Assembly: GCF_020819595.1 (NCBI RefSeq)
Contig: NZ_JAJHNP010000021.1
Location: forward strand, 112,046 to 176,045
DNA length: 64,000 nucleotides
Source: Streptomyces barringtoniae
GTDB lineage: Bacteria > Actinomycetota > Actinomycetes > Streptomycetales > Streptomycetaceae
Reading direction: 5' to 3'
Positions 1 to 8,859 of this stretch are shown one piece after another. The notes under the pieces are model-generated. The model searched no databases, was not told the origin of the DNA, and saw only the letters and a list, made by a program, of their open reading frames with translations. The translations under genes and the position numbers were made by a program. The first letter of the stretch is position 1, and each line of letters opens with the position of its first letter.

Positions 1-853
1 GCTGGCGGCGGACACCGCCAAGGCGCTCCACAAGCGCGGCATCCGCAAGGTCACGCTCTCCTACGACACGACCCTGTACTCCGGCCCCGCCCTGCACCCC
101 ATCGGCGTCAACGACAACCTCGCGCCGGTCAGCGCCCTGATGGCCGACGAGGGCCGCACCGACGGCTCCAGCAGCGGTCCGGCGCCCCGCGTGAGCGACC
201 CGGCGAAGGACGCGGCGGGCAAGTTCGCGGGCTTCCTGAAGGACGCCGGCATCACCACCACGTCCCCCGGCCCCTCCAAGGCCAGCACGCGCGCGCAGAC
301 CCTCGCCACCGTCTCCTCGCCCCCGCTGTCCGAGGTGGTCGAGCGCATGCTGACCAACAGCGACAACGACATCGCCGAGGCCCTGGCCCGCCAGACCGCC
401 CTCACCAGCGGCGAACCCGGCAGCTTCGACGGCGGCGCCAGGGCGATCTCCGCCCGGCTGACCAAGCTGGGCCTGCCGATGTCCGGCGCCTCCTTCCACG
501 ACGGCAGCGGACTCGACCGCGACGACCGGCTCACCGCCGACCTCCTCACCGCCCTCCTGGTCACGGCCGGCGACCCCGGCCGCCCCGGCCTGCGCCCCGT
601 CCTCACCGGCCTGCCCGTGGCCGGCTTCACCGGCACCCTGGCCGACCGCTACACCACCGACAGCGCGGCGGGCGTCGTACGCGCCAAGACCGGCACCCTG
701 ACCGGCGTGAACACCCTCGCCGGCACCGTCGTGGACGCCGACGGCCGGCTGCTGGCCTTCGCCTTCATGGCCTCCGGCACGACGGACCCCCTGGGGGCCG
801 AGTCGGCCCTGGACAGGACGGCCACGGCACTGGCGGGGTGCGGCTGCGGATGA
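1..853 (+). CDS. dacB: D-alanyl-D-alanine carboxypeptidase/endopeptidase (PBP4 class), 5' end cut off by window
   Basis: This is the C-terminal part of a class C low-molecular-weight penicillin-binding protein (peptidase S13), which trims or cleaves peptidoglycan cross-links outside the membrane. The reading frame is open from position 2, so the gene starts upstream of the window; the ATG at 140 is internal. About 283 residues are visible. The SxN motif appears as SDND (near base 360) and the KTG triad as AKTGT (near base 684), followed by GVNTLAG as in DacB proteins. The SxxK nucleophile must lie outside the window. It sits upstream of the metalloprotease-tilS-hpt-ftsH series. The family is clear; the exact name is by homology. 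Confidence 0.9.
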   Translation, partial: LAADTAKALHKRGIRKVTLSYDTTLYSGPALHPIGVNDNLAPVSALMADEGRTDGSSSGPAPRVSDPAKDAAGKFAGFLKDAGITTTSPGPSKASTRAQTLATVSSPPLSEVVERMLTNSDNDIAEALARQTALTSGEPGSFDGGARAISARLTKLGLPMSGASFHDGSGLDRDDRLTADLLTALLVTAGDPGRPGLRPVLTGLPVAGFTGTLADRYTTDSAAGVVRAKTGTLTGVNTLAGTVVDADGRLLAFAFMASGTTDPLGAESALDRTATALAGCGCG

Positions 854-914
854 ACCGCCGTGCGCAGCGCCCGACGCCGCCTGCCCCCGCCCACCCTCAT
901 GGCCTGCCCCTGGT

Positions 915-926
915 GGGAACGTTCCC
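915..926. promoter_or_regulatory. 12-bp perfect palindrome before the metalloprotease gene
   Basis: GGGAACGTTCCC lies 14 bases before the ATG at 941. Its place between the dacB-like stop and the next start fits a repressor or activator site, but I cannot name the regulator. If translation started at the GTG at 860 the palindrome would be coding, so it also bears on the start choice. Confidence 0.35.
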
Positions 927-940
927 GTACGGTTGACGAC

Positions 941-2074
941 ATGACTGGCTTCGGTGGCACCGCATCTCCCGGGATGGTCGACTGGAACCTCGCGGTGGCG
1001 ACCGCGACACGGCTCGTACGACCGGGCCCTGACGTCAGCCGCGACGAGGCACGCGCCGTCGTCGCGGAGCTGCGCCGGCACGCCAAGGCCTCGGAGGAAC
1101 ACGTCCGGGGCTTCACTCGTATGGGCATCGACGACATCCACGACACGCCCGTCCTGGTGGTCGACCGCCCCGGCTGGGTCCGCGCCAACGTCGCCGGTTT
1201 CCGCGAGATCCTCAGGCCGCTGCTGGAGAAGATGCAGGAACGGCGCGCGGGCAGCCCCGGCAGCGCCGTCCTCGGCACCGTCGGCGGCAAGGTCACCGGA
1301 GTGGAACTCGGCATGCTGCTGTCGTTCCTGTCCTCCCGCGTCCTCGGCCAGTACGAGACCTTCGCCCCCGCCACCCGCGACCTCCCGGCCGGCGAGAACG
1401 GCGGCGGCCGGCTCCTCCTCGTCGCGCCGAACATCGTCCACGTCGAGCGCGAACTCGACGTCCAGCCGCACGACTTCCGCCTGTGGGTGTGCCTGCACGA
1501 GGAGACCCACCGCACCCAGTTCACGGCCGTGCCCTGGCTGCGCGACCACCTGGAGGGCGAAATCCAGTCGTTCTTGGCGGAGACCGACGTCGACCCGATG
1601 ACCTTCCTGGAGCGCATCAGGGAAGCCGCCCAGTCCCTCGCCGGAGGCCGCCCCGAGGGCGAGGAGGAGGACGGCGGCCGTTCCTTCGTGGAACTGGTGC
1701 AGACCCCCGCCCAGCGCGAGATCCTCGCCCGCCTCACCGCCGTGATGTCCCTGCTGGAGGGCCACGCCGACTACGTCATGGACGGCGTCGGCCCCAGCGT
1801 CGTACCGACCGTGGCGGAGATCCGCGAGAAGTTCCAGCAGCGCCGCGCCAAGGGCGCCTCCCGCCTCGACCTCGCCCTGCGCAAACTGCTGGGTCTGGAT
1901 GCCAAACTGAGGCAGTACCGGGACGGCGAACGGTTCGTCCGGGCCGTCGTCGAACAGGTCGGCATCGACGGTTTCAACCGCGTGTGGACCTCGCCCAACA
2001 CCCTGCCCACGAAGGCGGAGATCGCCAAACCGGCGGACTGGGTCGCACGGGTGCACCGCAAGGCCGAGTCGTGA
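941..2074 (+). CDS. Zinc-dependent metalloprotease (DUF2342 / F420-associated zincin family)
   Basis: A 377-residue protein with a zincin motif HEETH (near base 1498, residues about 187-191) and a following acidic helix with E-G-E that could supply the third zinc ligand. No signal peptide or membrane segment is visible, so it is probably cytoplasmic. Actinobacteria commonly carry this family next to tilS, hpt and ftsH, as here; its substrate is unknown to me. I chose the ATG at 941 because the residues after it (MTGFGGT) fit the family and the extension from GTG 860 is Arg/Pro-rich and overlaps a palindrome. The family assignment is firm; a peptidase activity is inferred from the motif only. 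Confidence 0.85.
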   Translation: MTGFGGTASPGMVDWNLAVATATRLVRPGPDVSRDEARAVVAELRRHAKASEEHVRGFTRMGIDDIHDTPVLVVDRPGWVRANVAGFREILRPLLEKMQERRAGSPGSAVLGTVGGKVTGVELGMLLSFLSSRVLGQYETFAPATRDLPAGENGGGRLLLVAPNIVHVERELDVQPHDFRLWVCLHEETHRTQFTAVPWLRDHLEGEIQSFLAETDVDPMTFLERIREAAQSLAGGRPEGEEEDGGRSFVELVQTPAQREILARLTAVMSLLEGHADYVMDGVGPSVVPTVAEIREKFQQRRAKGASRLDLALRKLLGLDAKLRQYRDGERFVRAVVEQVGIDGFNRVWTSPNTLPTKAEIAKPADWVARVHRKAES

Positions 2075-2265
2075 ACGGCATGGACACGTCGTGAAGCGAA
2101 TCCGGCCGACGGCAGGCGAACGCCCCTTCAATCACCCGTCCGAGGGACCGTGAGCCATGCGTAGGCGTGCAATGCTCGGGGAACCGCCCGCTTCTGTCAC
2201 CATCTACACACTCTGAGTGACCGACTCGGGCTCACCCCCCGAAAACTTCATGAAGGGAACCGGAC

Positions 2266-3369
2266 ATGGGTCCCCATCCTGCGGTCGCGGCGATACGCCT
2301 GGCGGTCCGCCGCGTCCTCCACGACATCCTCGACGACCACCACACCTCCGGCGGCCCGGGCCGCCAGCCCTACCGCGAACTCGGCCGGCAGAGCTCCGGC
2401 GAGCCCGGCCGGCAGGCCTTCGGCACGCACCCGGACCGGACAGCCGAGCGGCTCCCCTCCCCGCTCGTGCTCGTCGCGTGCTCCGGCGGCGCCGACTCCA
2501 TGGCCCTCGCCTCCGCCCTCGCCTTCGAAGCGCCCAAGCTCGGCATCCGCGCCGGGGGCGTCACCGTCGACCACGGTCTCCAGCCCGGCTCCGACCTCCG
2601 CGCCGACGAGGTCGTCCTGCGCCTGCGCGAACTCGGCCTCGACCCGGTCGAGTCCGTCGCCGTGACCGTAGGCCGCGACGGCGGACCCGAAGCCGCCGCC
2701 CGCGACGCCCGCTACGCCGCCCTCGACGCCGTCGCCGAACGCCACGGCGCCACCGCCGTCCTGCTCGGCCACACCCGCGACGACCAGGCCGAAACCGTCC
2801 TGCTCGGCCTCGCCCGCGGCTCCGGCATCCGCTCCCTGTCCGGTATGGCCGCGGTCTCGGGGGCCGGCGGCCGTTACCGGCGCCCCTTCCTGGCGCTCGA
2901 CCGGCAGACCGCCCGCAAGGCCTGCATGGTCCAGTCCCTCCACGTCTGGGACGATCCTCACAACGCCGACCCGGCCTACACCCGCTCCCGGCTGCGGCAC
3001 GAAGGCCTGCCCGCCCTGGAGAAGGCCCTCGGCAAAGGCGTCGTGGAGGCGCTCGCCCGCACCGCCCAGCTCTCCCGCGACGACGCCGACGCCCTCGACG
3101 CCTGGGCCAGCCAGGTCGAGGCCTCCGTACGCGATGCCGCAGGCCTGCTGGAGTGCGCCAAGCTGTACGCCCTCCCGCCCGCCGTACGCCGCCGCATCCT
3201 GCGCCGCGCCGCCATCGAGGCCGGCGCCCCGGCCGGTTCGCTGTTCGCCCGCCACATCGAGGAAGTCGACCGCCTGATCACCGGCTGGCGCGGCCAGGGA
3301 GCCATCAATCTCCCGGGCAAAGTCGTCGCCCAGCGGCAGGGTGGCAGACTGGTGATTCGGCAAGGCTGA
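2266..3369 (+). CDS. tilS: tRNA(Ile)-lysidine synthase TilS
   Basis: TilS uses ATP and lysine to convert cytidine 34 of the CAU-anticodon tRNA-Ile to lysidine, so that it reads AUA and is charged with isoleucine. The PP-loop motif SGGADSMALA begins near residue 77, and the family signature GHTRDDQAET follows. At 367 residues it is normal for actinobacteria, with the C-terminal substrate-binding region from about residue 250. The N-terminal 65 residues carry a Gly/Arg/Pro-rich insert before the PP-loop. The gene starts the tilS-hpt-ftsH trio that is conserved in many bacteria; the upstream gap from 2075 to 2265 holds no other gene. Confidence 0.95.
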   Translation: MGPHPAVAAIRLAVRRVLHDILDDHHTSGGPGRQPYRELGRQSSGEPGRQAFGTHPDRTAERLPSPLVLVACSGGADSMALASALAFEAPKLGIRAGGVTVDHGLQPGSDLRADEVVLRLRELGLDPVESVAVTVGRDGGPEAAARDARYAALDAVAERHGATAVLLGHTRDDQAETVLLGLARGSGIRSLSGMAAVSGAGGRYRRPFLALDRQTARKACMVQSLHVWDDPHNADPAYTRSRLRHEGLPALEKALGKGVVEALARTAQLSRDDADALDAWASQVEASVRDAAGLLECAKLYALPPAVRRRILRRAAIEAGAPAGSLFARHIEEVDRLITGWRGQGAINLPGKVVAQRQGGRLVIRQG

Positions 3370-3459
3370 ATCCAGGCCCCGCGGAGCGACCCTCCGGCGG
3401 CCGGTCCGGGCAGCCGGTGGCCGTGACCTACGGCCGTAAGTGCGGGACGACCGAAAGTG

Positions 3460-4020
3460 ATGCGGGTGGACGCGAAAGACATGGGTGCCGACCTCCAGCA
3501 GGTGCTCATCACCAAGGAAGAGATCGACGCGAAGCTGGCCGAGCTGGCCGCGAAGATCGACGCGGAGTACGCGGGCAAGGACCTGCTGATCGTCGGCGTC
3601 CTCAAGGGCGCGGTGATGGTCATGGCCGACCTCGCCCGGGCGCTGTCCACCCCCGTCACCATGGACTGGATGGCCGTGTCCTCCTACGGCGCGGGCACCC
3701 AGTCCTCCGGTGTCGTGCGGATCCTCAAGGACCTCGACACCGACATCAAGGGCAAGCACGTCCTGATCGTCGAGGACATCATCGACTCCGGCCTGACCCT
3801 GTCCTGGCTGATCAACAACCTCGGCTCCCGCGAGCCCGCCTCCCTGAAGGTGTGCACGCTGCTGCGCAAGCCGGATGCCGCCAAGGTCGCCATCGACGTC
3901 GAGTGGGTCGGCTTCGACATCCCCAACGAGTTCGTCGTCGGCTACGGCCTCGACTACGCCGAGAAGTACCGGAACCTGCCGTTCGTCGGTACGCTCGCGC
4001 CTCATGTCTACGGCGGCTGA
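3460..4020 (+). CDS. hpt: Hypoxanthine phosphoribosyltransferase
   Basis: Salvages hypoxanthine and guanine to IMP and GMP with PRPP. The PRPP-binding loop appears as VEDIIDSGLTL (about residues 105-115), and VLKGAVMVMADL forms the expected loop near the N terminus. The 186-residue length is normal. ATG 3460 follows directly on a GTG at 3457 in the same frame; either could start, with little effect on the product. It lies 90 bases after tilS and 215 bases before ftsH, the usual neighbours. The intergenic stretch to ftsH (4021-4235) has no gene. Confidence 0.95.
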   Translation: MRVDAKDMGADLQQVLITKEEIDAKLAELAAKIDAEYAGKDLLIVGVLKGAVMVMADLARALSTPVTMDWMAVSSYGAGTQSSGVVRILKDLDTDIKGKHVLIVEDIIDSGLTLSWLINNLGSREPASLKVCTLLRKPDAAKVAIDVEWVGFDIPNEFVVGYGLDYAEKYRNLPFVGTLAPHVYGG

Positions 4021-4235
4021 GCCGCACCGGGTGGTGTGAGCCACTCGGCTCAAGCCTTGTAGGACGATCGGGAACCCCGGCGGGTTCCGGGCCGTTGAAG
4101 CATGCAGAGACGGGCTCCCCAGCCCTCGAAGCGGACTTCGTGCGGCTTCGGACCATCGCGCTGGGGTACCGTCAGAAGAACTGTCTTATCAAACTCACTA
4201 TGGCAGGAGGGACGGGGCGGCACCGCTCCGTATGG

Positions 4236-6275
4236 ATGGACGTGAAGCGATACTTCCGTGGGCCGGTCATGTGGATCGTGCTGGCCGTCCTTGCCGTGGT
4301 CGTGTTGATGCAGGTCGTCGGCTCGTCCGGCGGCTACAAGACGGTGGACACCGGCCAGGTCGTCGCGGCGATCAATGACAACAGGGTCCAGTCGGCCAAG
4401 CTCACCACCGGCGACGAGCAGACCATCAAGGTCACCCTCAAGGACGGCCAGAAGGTCGACGGCAGCTCGAAGATCCAGGCGAGCTACATCGGCGACCAGG
4501 GCGTGACCATCGCCGGTCAGCTGCAGACCAAGTACCAGGACAAGCAGATCCCGGACGGCTACACGGTCTCGCCGTCCAAGCAGAACCCGTTCGTCGGCGT
4601 CCTGCTCTCCCTGCTGCCCTTCGTCCTCATCGTGGTCGTCTTCCTGTTTCTGATGAACCAGATGCAGGGCGGCGGCTCCCGGGTGATGAACTTCGGCAAG
4701 TCCAAGGCCAAACTCATCACCAAGGACACCCCGAAGACGACCTTCTCCGACGTCGCCGGCTGCGACGAGGCCGTCGAGGAGCTCCACGAGATCAAGGAGT
4801 TCCTGCAGGAGCCGGCCAAGTTCCAGGCCGTCGGCGCCAAGATCCCCAAGGGCGTGCTGCTCTACGGCCGTCCGGGTACCGGCAAGACGCTCCTCGCGCG
4901 CGCCGTGGCCGGCGAGGCGGGCGTCCCCTTCTACTCGATCTCCGGTTCCGACTTCGTCGAGATGTTCGTCGGTGTCGGTGCCTCCCGAGTGCGCGACCTG
5001 TTCGAGCAGGCCAAGGCGAACGCCCCGGCGATCGTCTTCGTCGACGAGATCGACGCGGTCGGCCGCCACCGCGGCGCCGGCCTCGGCGGTGGTCACGACG
5101 AGCGCGAGCAGACCCTGAACCAGCTGCTCGTCGAGATGGACGGCTTCGACGTCAAGGGCGGCGTGATCCTCATCGCCGCCACGAACCGCCCGGACATCCT
5201 CGACCCGGCACTGCTCCGCCCCGGCCGCTTCGACCGCCAGATCGCGGTCGACCCGCCGGACCTGCAGGGCCGCCTGGAGATCCTCAAGGTCCACCAGAAG
5301 GGCAAGCCGGTCGCGCCCGACGTCGACCTGGCCGCCGTCGCCCGCCGGACCCCCGGCATGACCGGTGCCGACCTGGCGAACGTCCTCAACGAGGCCGCGC
5401 TGCTGACGGCCCGGGGCGACCAGAAGCTGATCGACAACCGAGCGCTGGACGAGGCGATCGACCGCGTGGTCGCGGGCCCGCAGAAGCGGACCAGGATCAT
5501 GTCCGACAAGGAGAAGAAGATCACCGCGTACCACGAGGGCGGTCACGCCCTGGTCGCGGCGGCGTCACCGAACTCCGACCCGGTCCACAAGATCACGATC
5601 CTGTCCCGCGGCCGTGCCCTCGGTTACACGATGGTCCTGCCCGACGAGGACAAGTACTCGACCACGCGCAACGAGATGCTCGACCAGCTCGCCTACATGC
5701 TGGGCGGACGCGCCGCCGAGGAACTGGTCTTCCACGACCCGACCACCGGCGCCGCGAACGACATCGAGAAGGCCACCAACCTGGCCCGCGCGATGGTCAC
5801 CCAGTACGGCATGACCGAGCGGCTCGGCGCCATCAAGTTCGGCGGCGACAACAGCGAGCCCTTCCTCGGACGTGAGATGGCTCACCAGCGCGACTACTCC
5901 GAAGAGGTCGCCGCGCTGGTGGACGAAGAGGTCAAGAAGCTCATCGAGACCGCGCACAACGAGGCCTGGGAGATCCTGGTCGAGAACCGCGACGTGCTCG
6001 ACCAGCTCGTTCTCCAGCTGCTGGAGAAGGAGACCCTGGGCAAGGAGGAGATCGCCGAGATCTTCGCCCCGATCGTCAAGCGCCCGCCGCGGCCCGCCTG
6101 GACCGGCTCCTCCCGCCGTACCCCGTCCACCCGCCCGCCGGTGCTCTCCCCGAAGGAGCTGGCACTGACCAACGGTGCGAACGGCGCGACGGCGGCGATC
6201 AGCACGGTCAAGTCCACGGCCGCGGAGTCGGCCCCGGTGACCGACCAGACCCCGGAGGACCGCCCGGAGAGCTGA
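4236..6275 (+). CDS. ftsH: ATP-dependent zinc metalloprotease FtsH
   Basis: Membrane-anchored AAA protease that degrades damaged membrane proteins and selected soluble ones. Two membrane segments (about residues 8-24 and 118-140) flank a periplasmic-side domain. The AAA module has Walker B (IVFVDEIDAV) and the SRH region, and the zinc site is HEGGH (near base 5533). The C-terminal tail is Pro/Thr-rich as in other Streptomyces FtsH. The Walker A reads GRPGTGKT, with Arg where the family has Pro. The start at 4236 gives MDVKRYF, the usual actinobacterial N terminus; an in-frame ATG at 4200 would add 12 residues. No Shine-Dalgarno sequence is well placed for 4236. A strong terminator follows. 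Confidence 0.95.
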   Translation: MDVKRYFRGPVMWIVLAVLAVVVLMQVVGSSGGYKTVDTGQVVAAINDNRVQSAKLTTGDEQTIKVTLKDGQKVDGSSKIQASYIGDQGVTIAGQLQTKYQDKQIPDGYTVSPSKQNPFVGVLLSLLPFVLIVVVFLFLMNQMQGGGSRVMNFGKSKAKLITKDTPKTTFSDVAGCDEAVEELHEIKEFLQEPAKFQAVGAKIPKGVLLYGRPGTGKTLLARAVAGEAGVPFYSISGSDFVEMFVGVGASRVRDLFEQAKANAPAIVFVDEIDAVGRHRGAGLGGGHDEREQTLNQLLVEMDGFDVKGGVILIAATNRPDILDPALLRPGRFDRQIAVDPPDLQGRLEILKVHQKGKPVAPDVDLAAVARRTPGMTGADLANVLNEAALLTARGDQKLIDNRALDEAIDRVVAGPQKRTRIMSDKEKKITAYHEGGHALVAAASPNSDPVHKITILSRGRALGYTMVLPDEDKYSTTRNEMLDQLAYMLGGRAAEELVFHDPTTGAANDIEKATNLARAMVTQYGMTERLGAIKFGGDNSEPFLGREMAHQRDYSEEVAALVDEEVKKLIETAHNEAWEILVENRDVLDQLVLQLLEKETLGKEEIAEIFAPIVKRPPRPAWTGSSRRTPSTRPPVLSPKELALTNGANGATAAISTVKSTAAESAPVTDQTPEDRPES

Positions 6276-6303
6276 CCGCGTTTCGGCCAACCGGCCTGGA
6301 ATG

Positions 6304-6344
6304 AACGCCGCGCCCACCAGGTTTTAGCCTGGGGGCGCGGCGTT
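6304..6344 (+). terminator. Intrinsic terminator after ftsH
   Basis: A 12-bp perfect GC-rich stem (6304-6315 with 6333-6344) is extended by an inner CCAGG/CCTGG stem closed by a TTTTAG loop. It lies 28 bases past the ftsH stop and 64 bases before folE, so folE probably has its own promoter. Confidence 0.8.
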
Positions 6345-6408
6345 CGTATGTCCGCAGCCAGACGCGTGGCCGCCGCCACGCGATAGGGGTACAGGAACGA
6401 GGAAGCAC

Positions 6409-7014
6409 ATGACCGACCCGGTGACGCTGGACGGTGAGGGTCCCATCGGCGAGTTCGACGAGAAGCGCGCCGAGAATGCCGTACGCGAACTGCTGATCGC
6501 GGTCGGCGAGGACCCGGACCGGGAGGGCCTGAGGGAGACGCCGGCGCGGGTGGCGCGGGCCTACAGGGAAATCTTCGCGGGCCTGTGGCAGCAGCCGGAG
6601 GACGTGCTCACGACGACGTTCGACCTGGGGCACGACGAGATGGTGCTCGTGAAGGACATCGAGGTGTACAGCACGTGTGAGCATCATCTGGTCCCGTTCC
6701 GGGGCGTCGCTCACGTCGGCTACATCCCGTCCGTCACCGGAAAGATCACCGGCCTGTCCAAGCTGGCCCGCCTGGTCGACGTCTACGCCCGTCGGCCGCA
6801 GGTGCAGGAACGACTCACCACGCAGATCGCGGACTCCCTCATGGAGATCCTGGAGCCGCGGGGCGTCATCGTGGTCGTCGAGTGTGAGCACATGTGCATG
6901 TCCATGCGCGGCATCCGCAAGCCGGGCGCGAAGACCATAACGTCGGCCGTGCGCGGTCAGCTGCGGGACGCGGCGACGCGGAACGAGGCCATGAGCCTGA
7001 TCATGGCGCGCTGA
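6409..7014 (+). CDS. folE: GTP cyclohydrolase I
   Basis: First step of folate synthesis: GTP to 7,8-dihydroneopterin triphosphate. Zinc and active-site residues are visible in CEHHLVPF (near base 6676) and CEHMCMSMRG (near base 6883), and the C terminus RNEAMSLI is typical. At 201 residues it is a normal type I enzyme. A purine-rich site (GAGGAAG) precedes the ATG. It faces the minus-strand operon that holds folP, folB and folK, so the folate genes of the window are in two convergent units. Confidence 0.95.
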   Translation: MTDPVTLDGEGPIGEFDEKRAENAVRELLIAVGEDPDREGLRETPARVARAYREIFAGLWQQPEDVLTTTFDLGHDEMVLVKDIEVYSTCEHHLVPFRGVAHVGYIPSVTGKITGLSKLARLVDVYARRPQVQERLTTQIADSLMEILEPRGVIVVVECEHMCMSMRGIRKPGAKTITSAVRGQLRDAATRNEAMSLIMAR

Positions 7015-7051
7015 ACCGCTGCCGGGGGAAACCGGCGGTCCGCCGGGGGAG

Positions 7052-7072
7052 ACCGGCGGTCAGGCCGCCGGT
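7052..7072. terminator. Bidirectional hairpin between folE and the DUF3180 gene
   Basis: ACCGGCGG (7052-7059) pairs with CCGCCGGT (7065-7072). It overlaps the DUF3180 stop codon and lies 38 bases past folE, so it can serve both convergent units. There is no U-tract in the plus direction. Confidence 0.5.
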
Positions 7073-7548
7073 TCCGCTCCCGGGGGGTTCTGGTCGTCGT
7101 CCTCCGGGAGCTTGCACACCCGCTCCAGGAACAGGGCCGCCGCTATGACACCGATGCCGGCCAGGACCGAGAAGCCGGCGTAGACGGCCTGGTCGCGGCG
7201 GGCGGGGATGTCGAGGAGTTTCAGCAGGAAGACGCCCGTGCCGCCGTACATCCCGGCGACGAGGGCGGCGACCAGGGCGCTGGCCTGACCGAAGACGACC
7301 GCGCGGGCGGCCATCAGGGGATCGACGCCCTTGGCGCCGGGGCGGCGCTCACGCTGGGCCTTGAGGCGGGCGCGCAGCGAGAGCGCCGTCGAGAGCAGCA
7401 CCACCGCGATCAGGGCGAGCACGATGGGGGCGGCCAGGGGGACGCTGGGGAGGGTCCCGATCGAGTTCCAGAGGCGAGCGCCCGCCCAGGACAGGATCCC
7501 GGCCACGACGAACACACCCGCCAGCACCCTGATGCGCAGCTCTCTCAC
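7060..7548 (-). CDS. DUF3180 membrane protein
   Basis: A 162-residue protein with four likely membrane segments (about residues 9-27, 37-55, 86-106 and 125-145) and a charged loop after the second. It starts with GTG and lies 80 bases downstream of folK at the end of the folate operon. Actinobacteria keep this family just after folK (in M. tuberculosis I recall it as the gene after folK), so a link to folate metabolism or to an envelope function nearby is possible. No biochemical role is known to me. Confidence 0.8.
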   Translation of the reverse strand: MRELRIRVLAGVFVVAGILSWAGARLWNSIGTLPSVPLAAPIVLALIAVVLLSTALSLRARLKAQRERRPGAKGVDPLMAARAVVFGQASALVAALVAGMYGGTGVFLLKLLDIPARRDQAVYAGFSVLAGIGVIAAALFLERVCKLPEDDDQNPPGAEPAA

Positions 7549-7628
7549 GGTGTCCCTTCAGCTCCCCCGGACCGGTCCGGACTGCGGTCGTCTCGACCTT
7601 GTCGTTCGAGTCGTCTTGACCTTAACGA

Positions 7629-8240
7629 CTATTCGGGCAGTCGGAGTTCCAGGTCCTCGCGGGGTTCGACGCCCGCACGGGTGACGGACGACAGAAGTTC
7701 GGCCACCGGGCCGCGGCCGGGCAGCTGGGCCTGCGGGTCCACGTCGTGCCAGGGCGCGAGCACGAAGGCGCGCTCGTGGGCGCGCGGGTGGGGCAGGGTG
7801 AGCTGCGGGTCGTCGGAGGTGACGTCGGCGTAGGCGACGATGTCGACGTCCAGGGTGCGCGGGCCCCAGTGCTCGTCGCGGACGCGTTTGTACGCCTCCT
7901 CGATGGCGTGGGCGCGCTCCAGGAGGGAGGCCGGGGGCAGGGTGGTCTTGAGGACCACGACCGCGTTGAAGTACGACGGCTGGCTGCCCGGCTCCACGCC
8001 CCAGGGCTCGGTCTCGTACACCGGGGAGACGGCCTTCACGCGGACACCGGGGGTGTCCTCGAGCGCGTCGACGGCGCCCTGGAGGGTCTCCAGGCGGTTG
8101 CCGAGGTTGGAGCCGATGGAGATGACGGCCCACTTCGGGTTCTGCAGGGTCGTGTCGGCGGCGTCGACCTTCTCGACGACGGAGGCGGGCACCGGCTGGA
8201 CGGTCGGGTCGCTGTGACCCTGGAGGAAAGATCGGGTCAT
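7629..8240 (-). CDS. folK: 2-amino-4-hydroxy-6-hydroxymethyldihydropteridine diphosphokinase (HPPK)
   Basis: Transfers pyrophosphate from ATP to 6-hydroxymethyl-dihydropterin, giving the substrate of FolP. Motifs: IGSNLGNR near residue 42, TEPWG, and GPRTLDVDIVAY, the Mg/ATP site. The protein is 203 residues; the first 35 are a non-conserved extension before the first beta strand. Its ATG overlaps the folB stop in an ATGA junction, so the two are translationally coupled. Confidence 0.93.
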   Translation of the reverse strand: MTRSFLQGHSDPTVQPVPASVVEKVDAADTTLQNPKWAVISIGSNLGNRLETLQGAVDALEDTPGVRVKAVSPVYETEPWGVEPGSQPSYFNAVVVLKTTLPPASLLERAHAIEEAYKRVRDEHWGPRTLDVDIVAYADVTSDDPQLTLPHPRAHERAFVLAPWHDVDPQAQLPGRGPVAELLSSVTRAGVEPREDLELRLPE

Positions 8241-8596
8241 ACTCGGCTCCGGGTGATGGTGACGGTCACGTCGTCGAAGGGGACGGTGATCGGTGCGTCC
8301 GGCTTGTGGACACAGACCTCGACCTCCTTCACCCCTTCGTGCTTCAGGCAGGTCTGGGCGATCCGCTCGGCGAGGGTCTCGATGAGGTCCACCGGCTCAC
8401 CCTCGACCACGGCCACGACCTCCTCGGCCACGATGCCGTAGTGCACGGTCTTCGCCAGGTCGTCGTCAGCCGCCGCCGGCCGGGTGTCCAGCCCCAGGGC
8501 GAGGTCCACGATGAAGGTCTGGCCCTCCTCGCGCTCCTTGGGGAACACACCGTGGTGCCCGCGGGCCTTGAGGCCGCGCAGCGCGACACGATCCAC
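8237..8596 (-). CDS. folB: Dihydroneopterin aldolase
   Basis: Cleaves dihydroneopterin to 6-hydroxymethyl-dihydropterin and glycolaldehyde. Motif GHHGVFPKEREEGQ near residue 15 is diagnostic. I start at GTG 8596, with AGGAG nine bases upstream, giving 119 residues; the open frame continues to 8737 but that part has no family similarity. The 263-base gap to the upstream NTF2-like gene (8597-8859) holds no gene that I can support and may contain a separate promoter. Confidence 0.93.
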   Translation of the reverse strand: MDRVALRGLKARGHHGVFPKEREEGQTFIVDLALGLDTRPAAADDDLAKTVHYGIVAEEVVAVVEGEPVDLIETLAERIAQTCLKHEGVKEVEVCVHKPDAPITVPFDDVTVTITRSRV

Positions 8597-8859
8597 GCGA
8601 ATCACTCCTGCAATCGTCGGGAAGGACCGGTGCGTACCACGTGCGGGCGGCACGTCGGTCTCTGACGAATCTACCTGCGGGCACTGACAAAGCCGGGCCG
8701 CGGGGCGTGGGCCCGGGCCAGGACCACGAGGGTTCATCCAGCGTTTCCCCAGGGAAACCCGGCCGTGTCATGGGCTGGTAGCGGCTTCTACCCCGGGGTA
8801 GGTGATTCCAACCACTTCCTGGTTCCTCTTGCTCGGCTTCCTGTGGAGCGTCTACCCGC

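Noticed and set aside
2217..4199. A long upstream extension of the ftsH frame
   Set aside because: It overlaps tilS and hpt in another frame and is Arg/Pro-rich. Real FtsH starts at 4236 or at most 4200.
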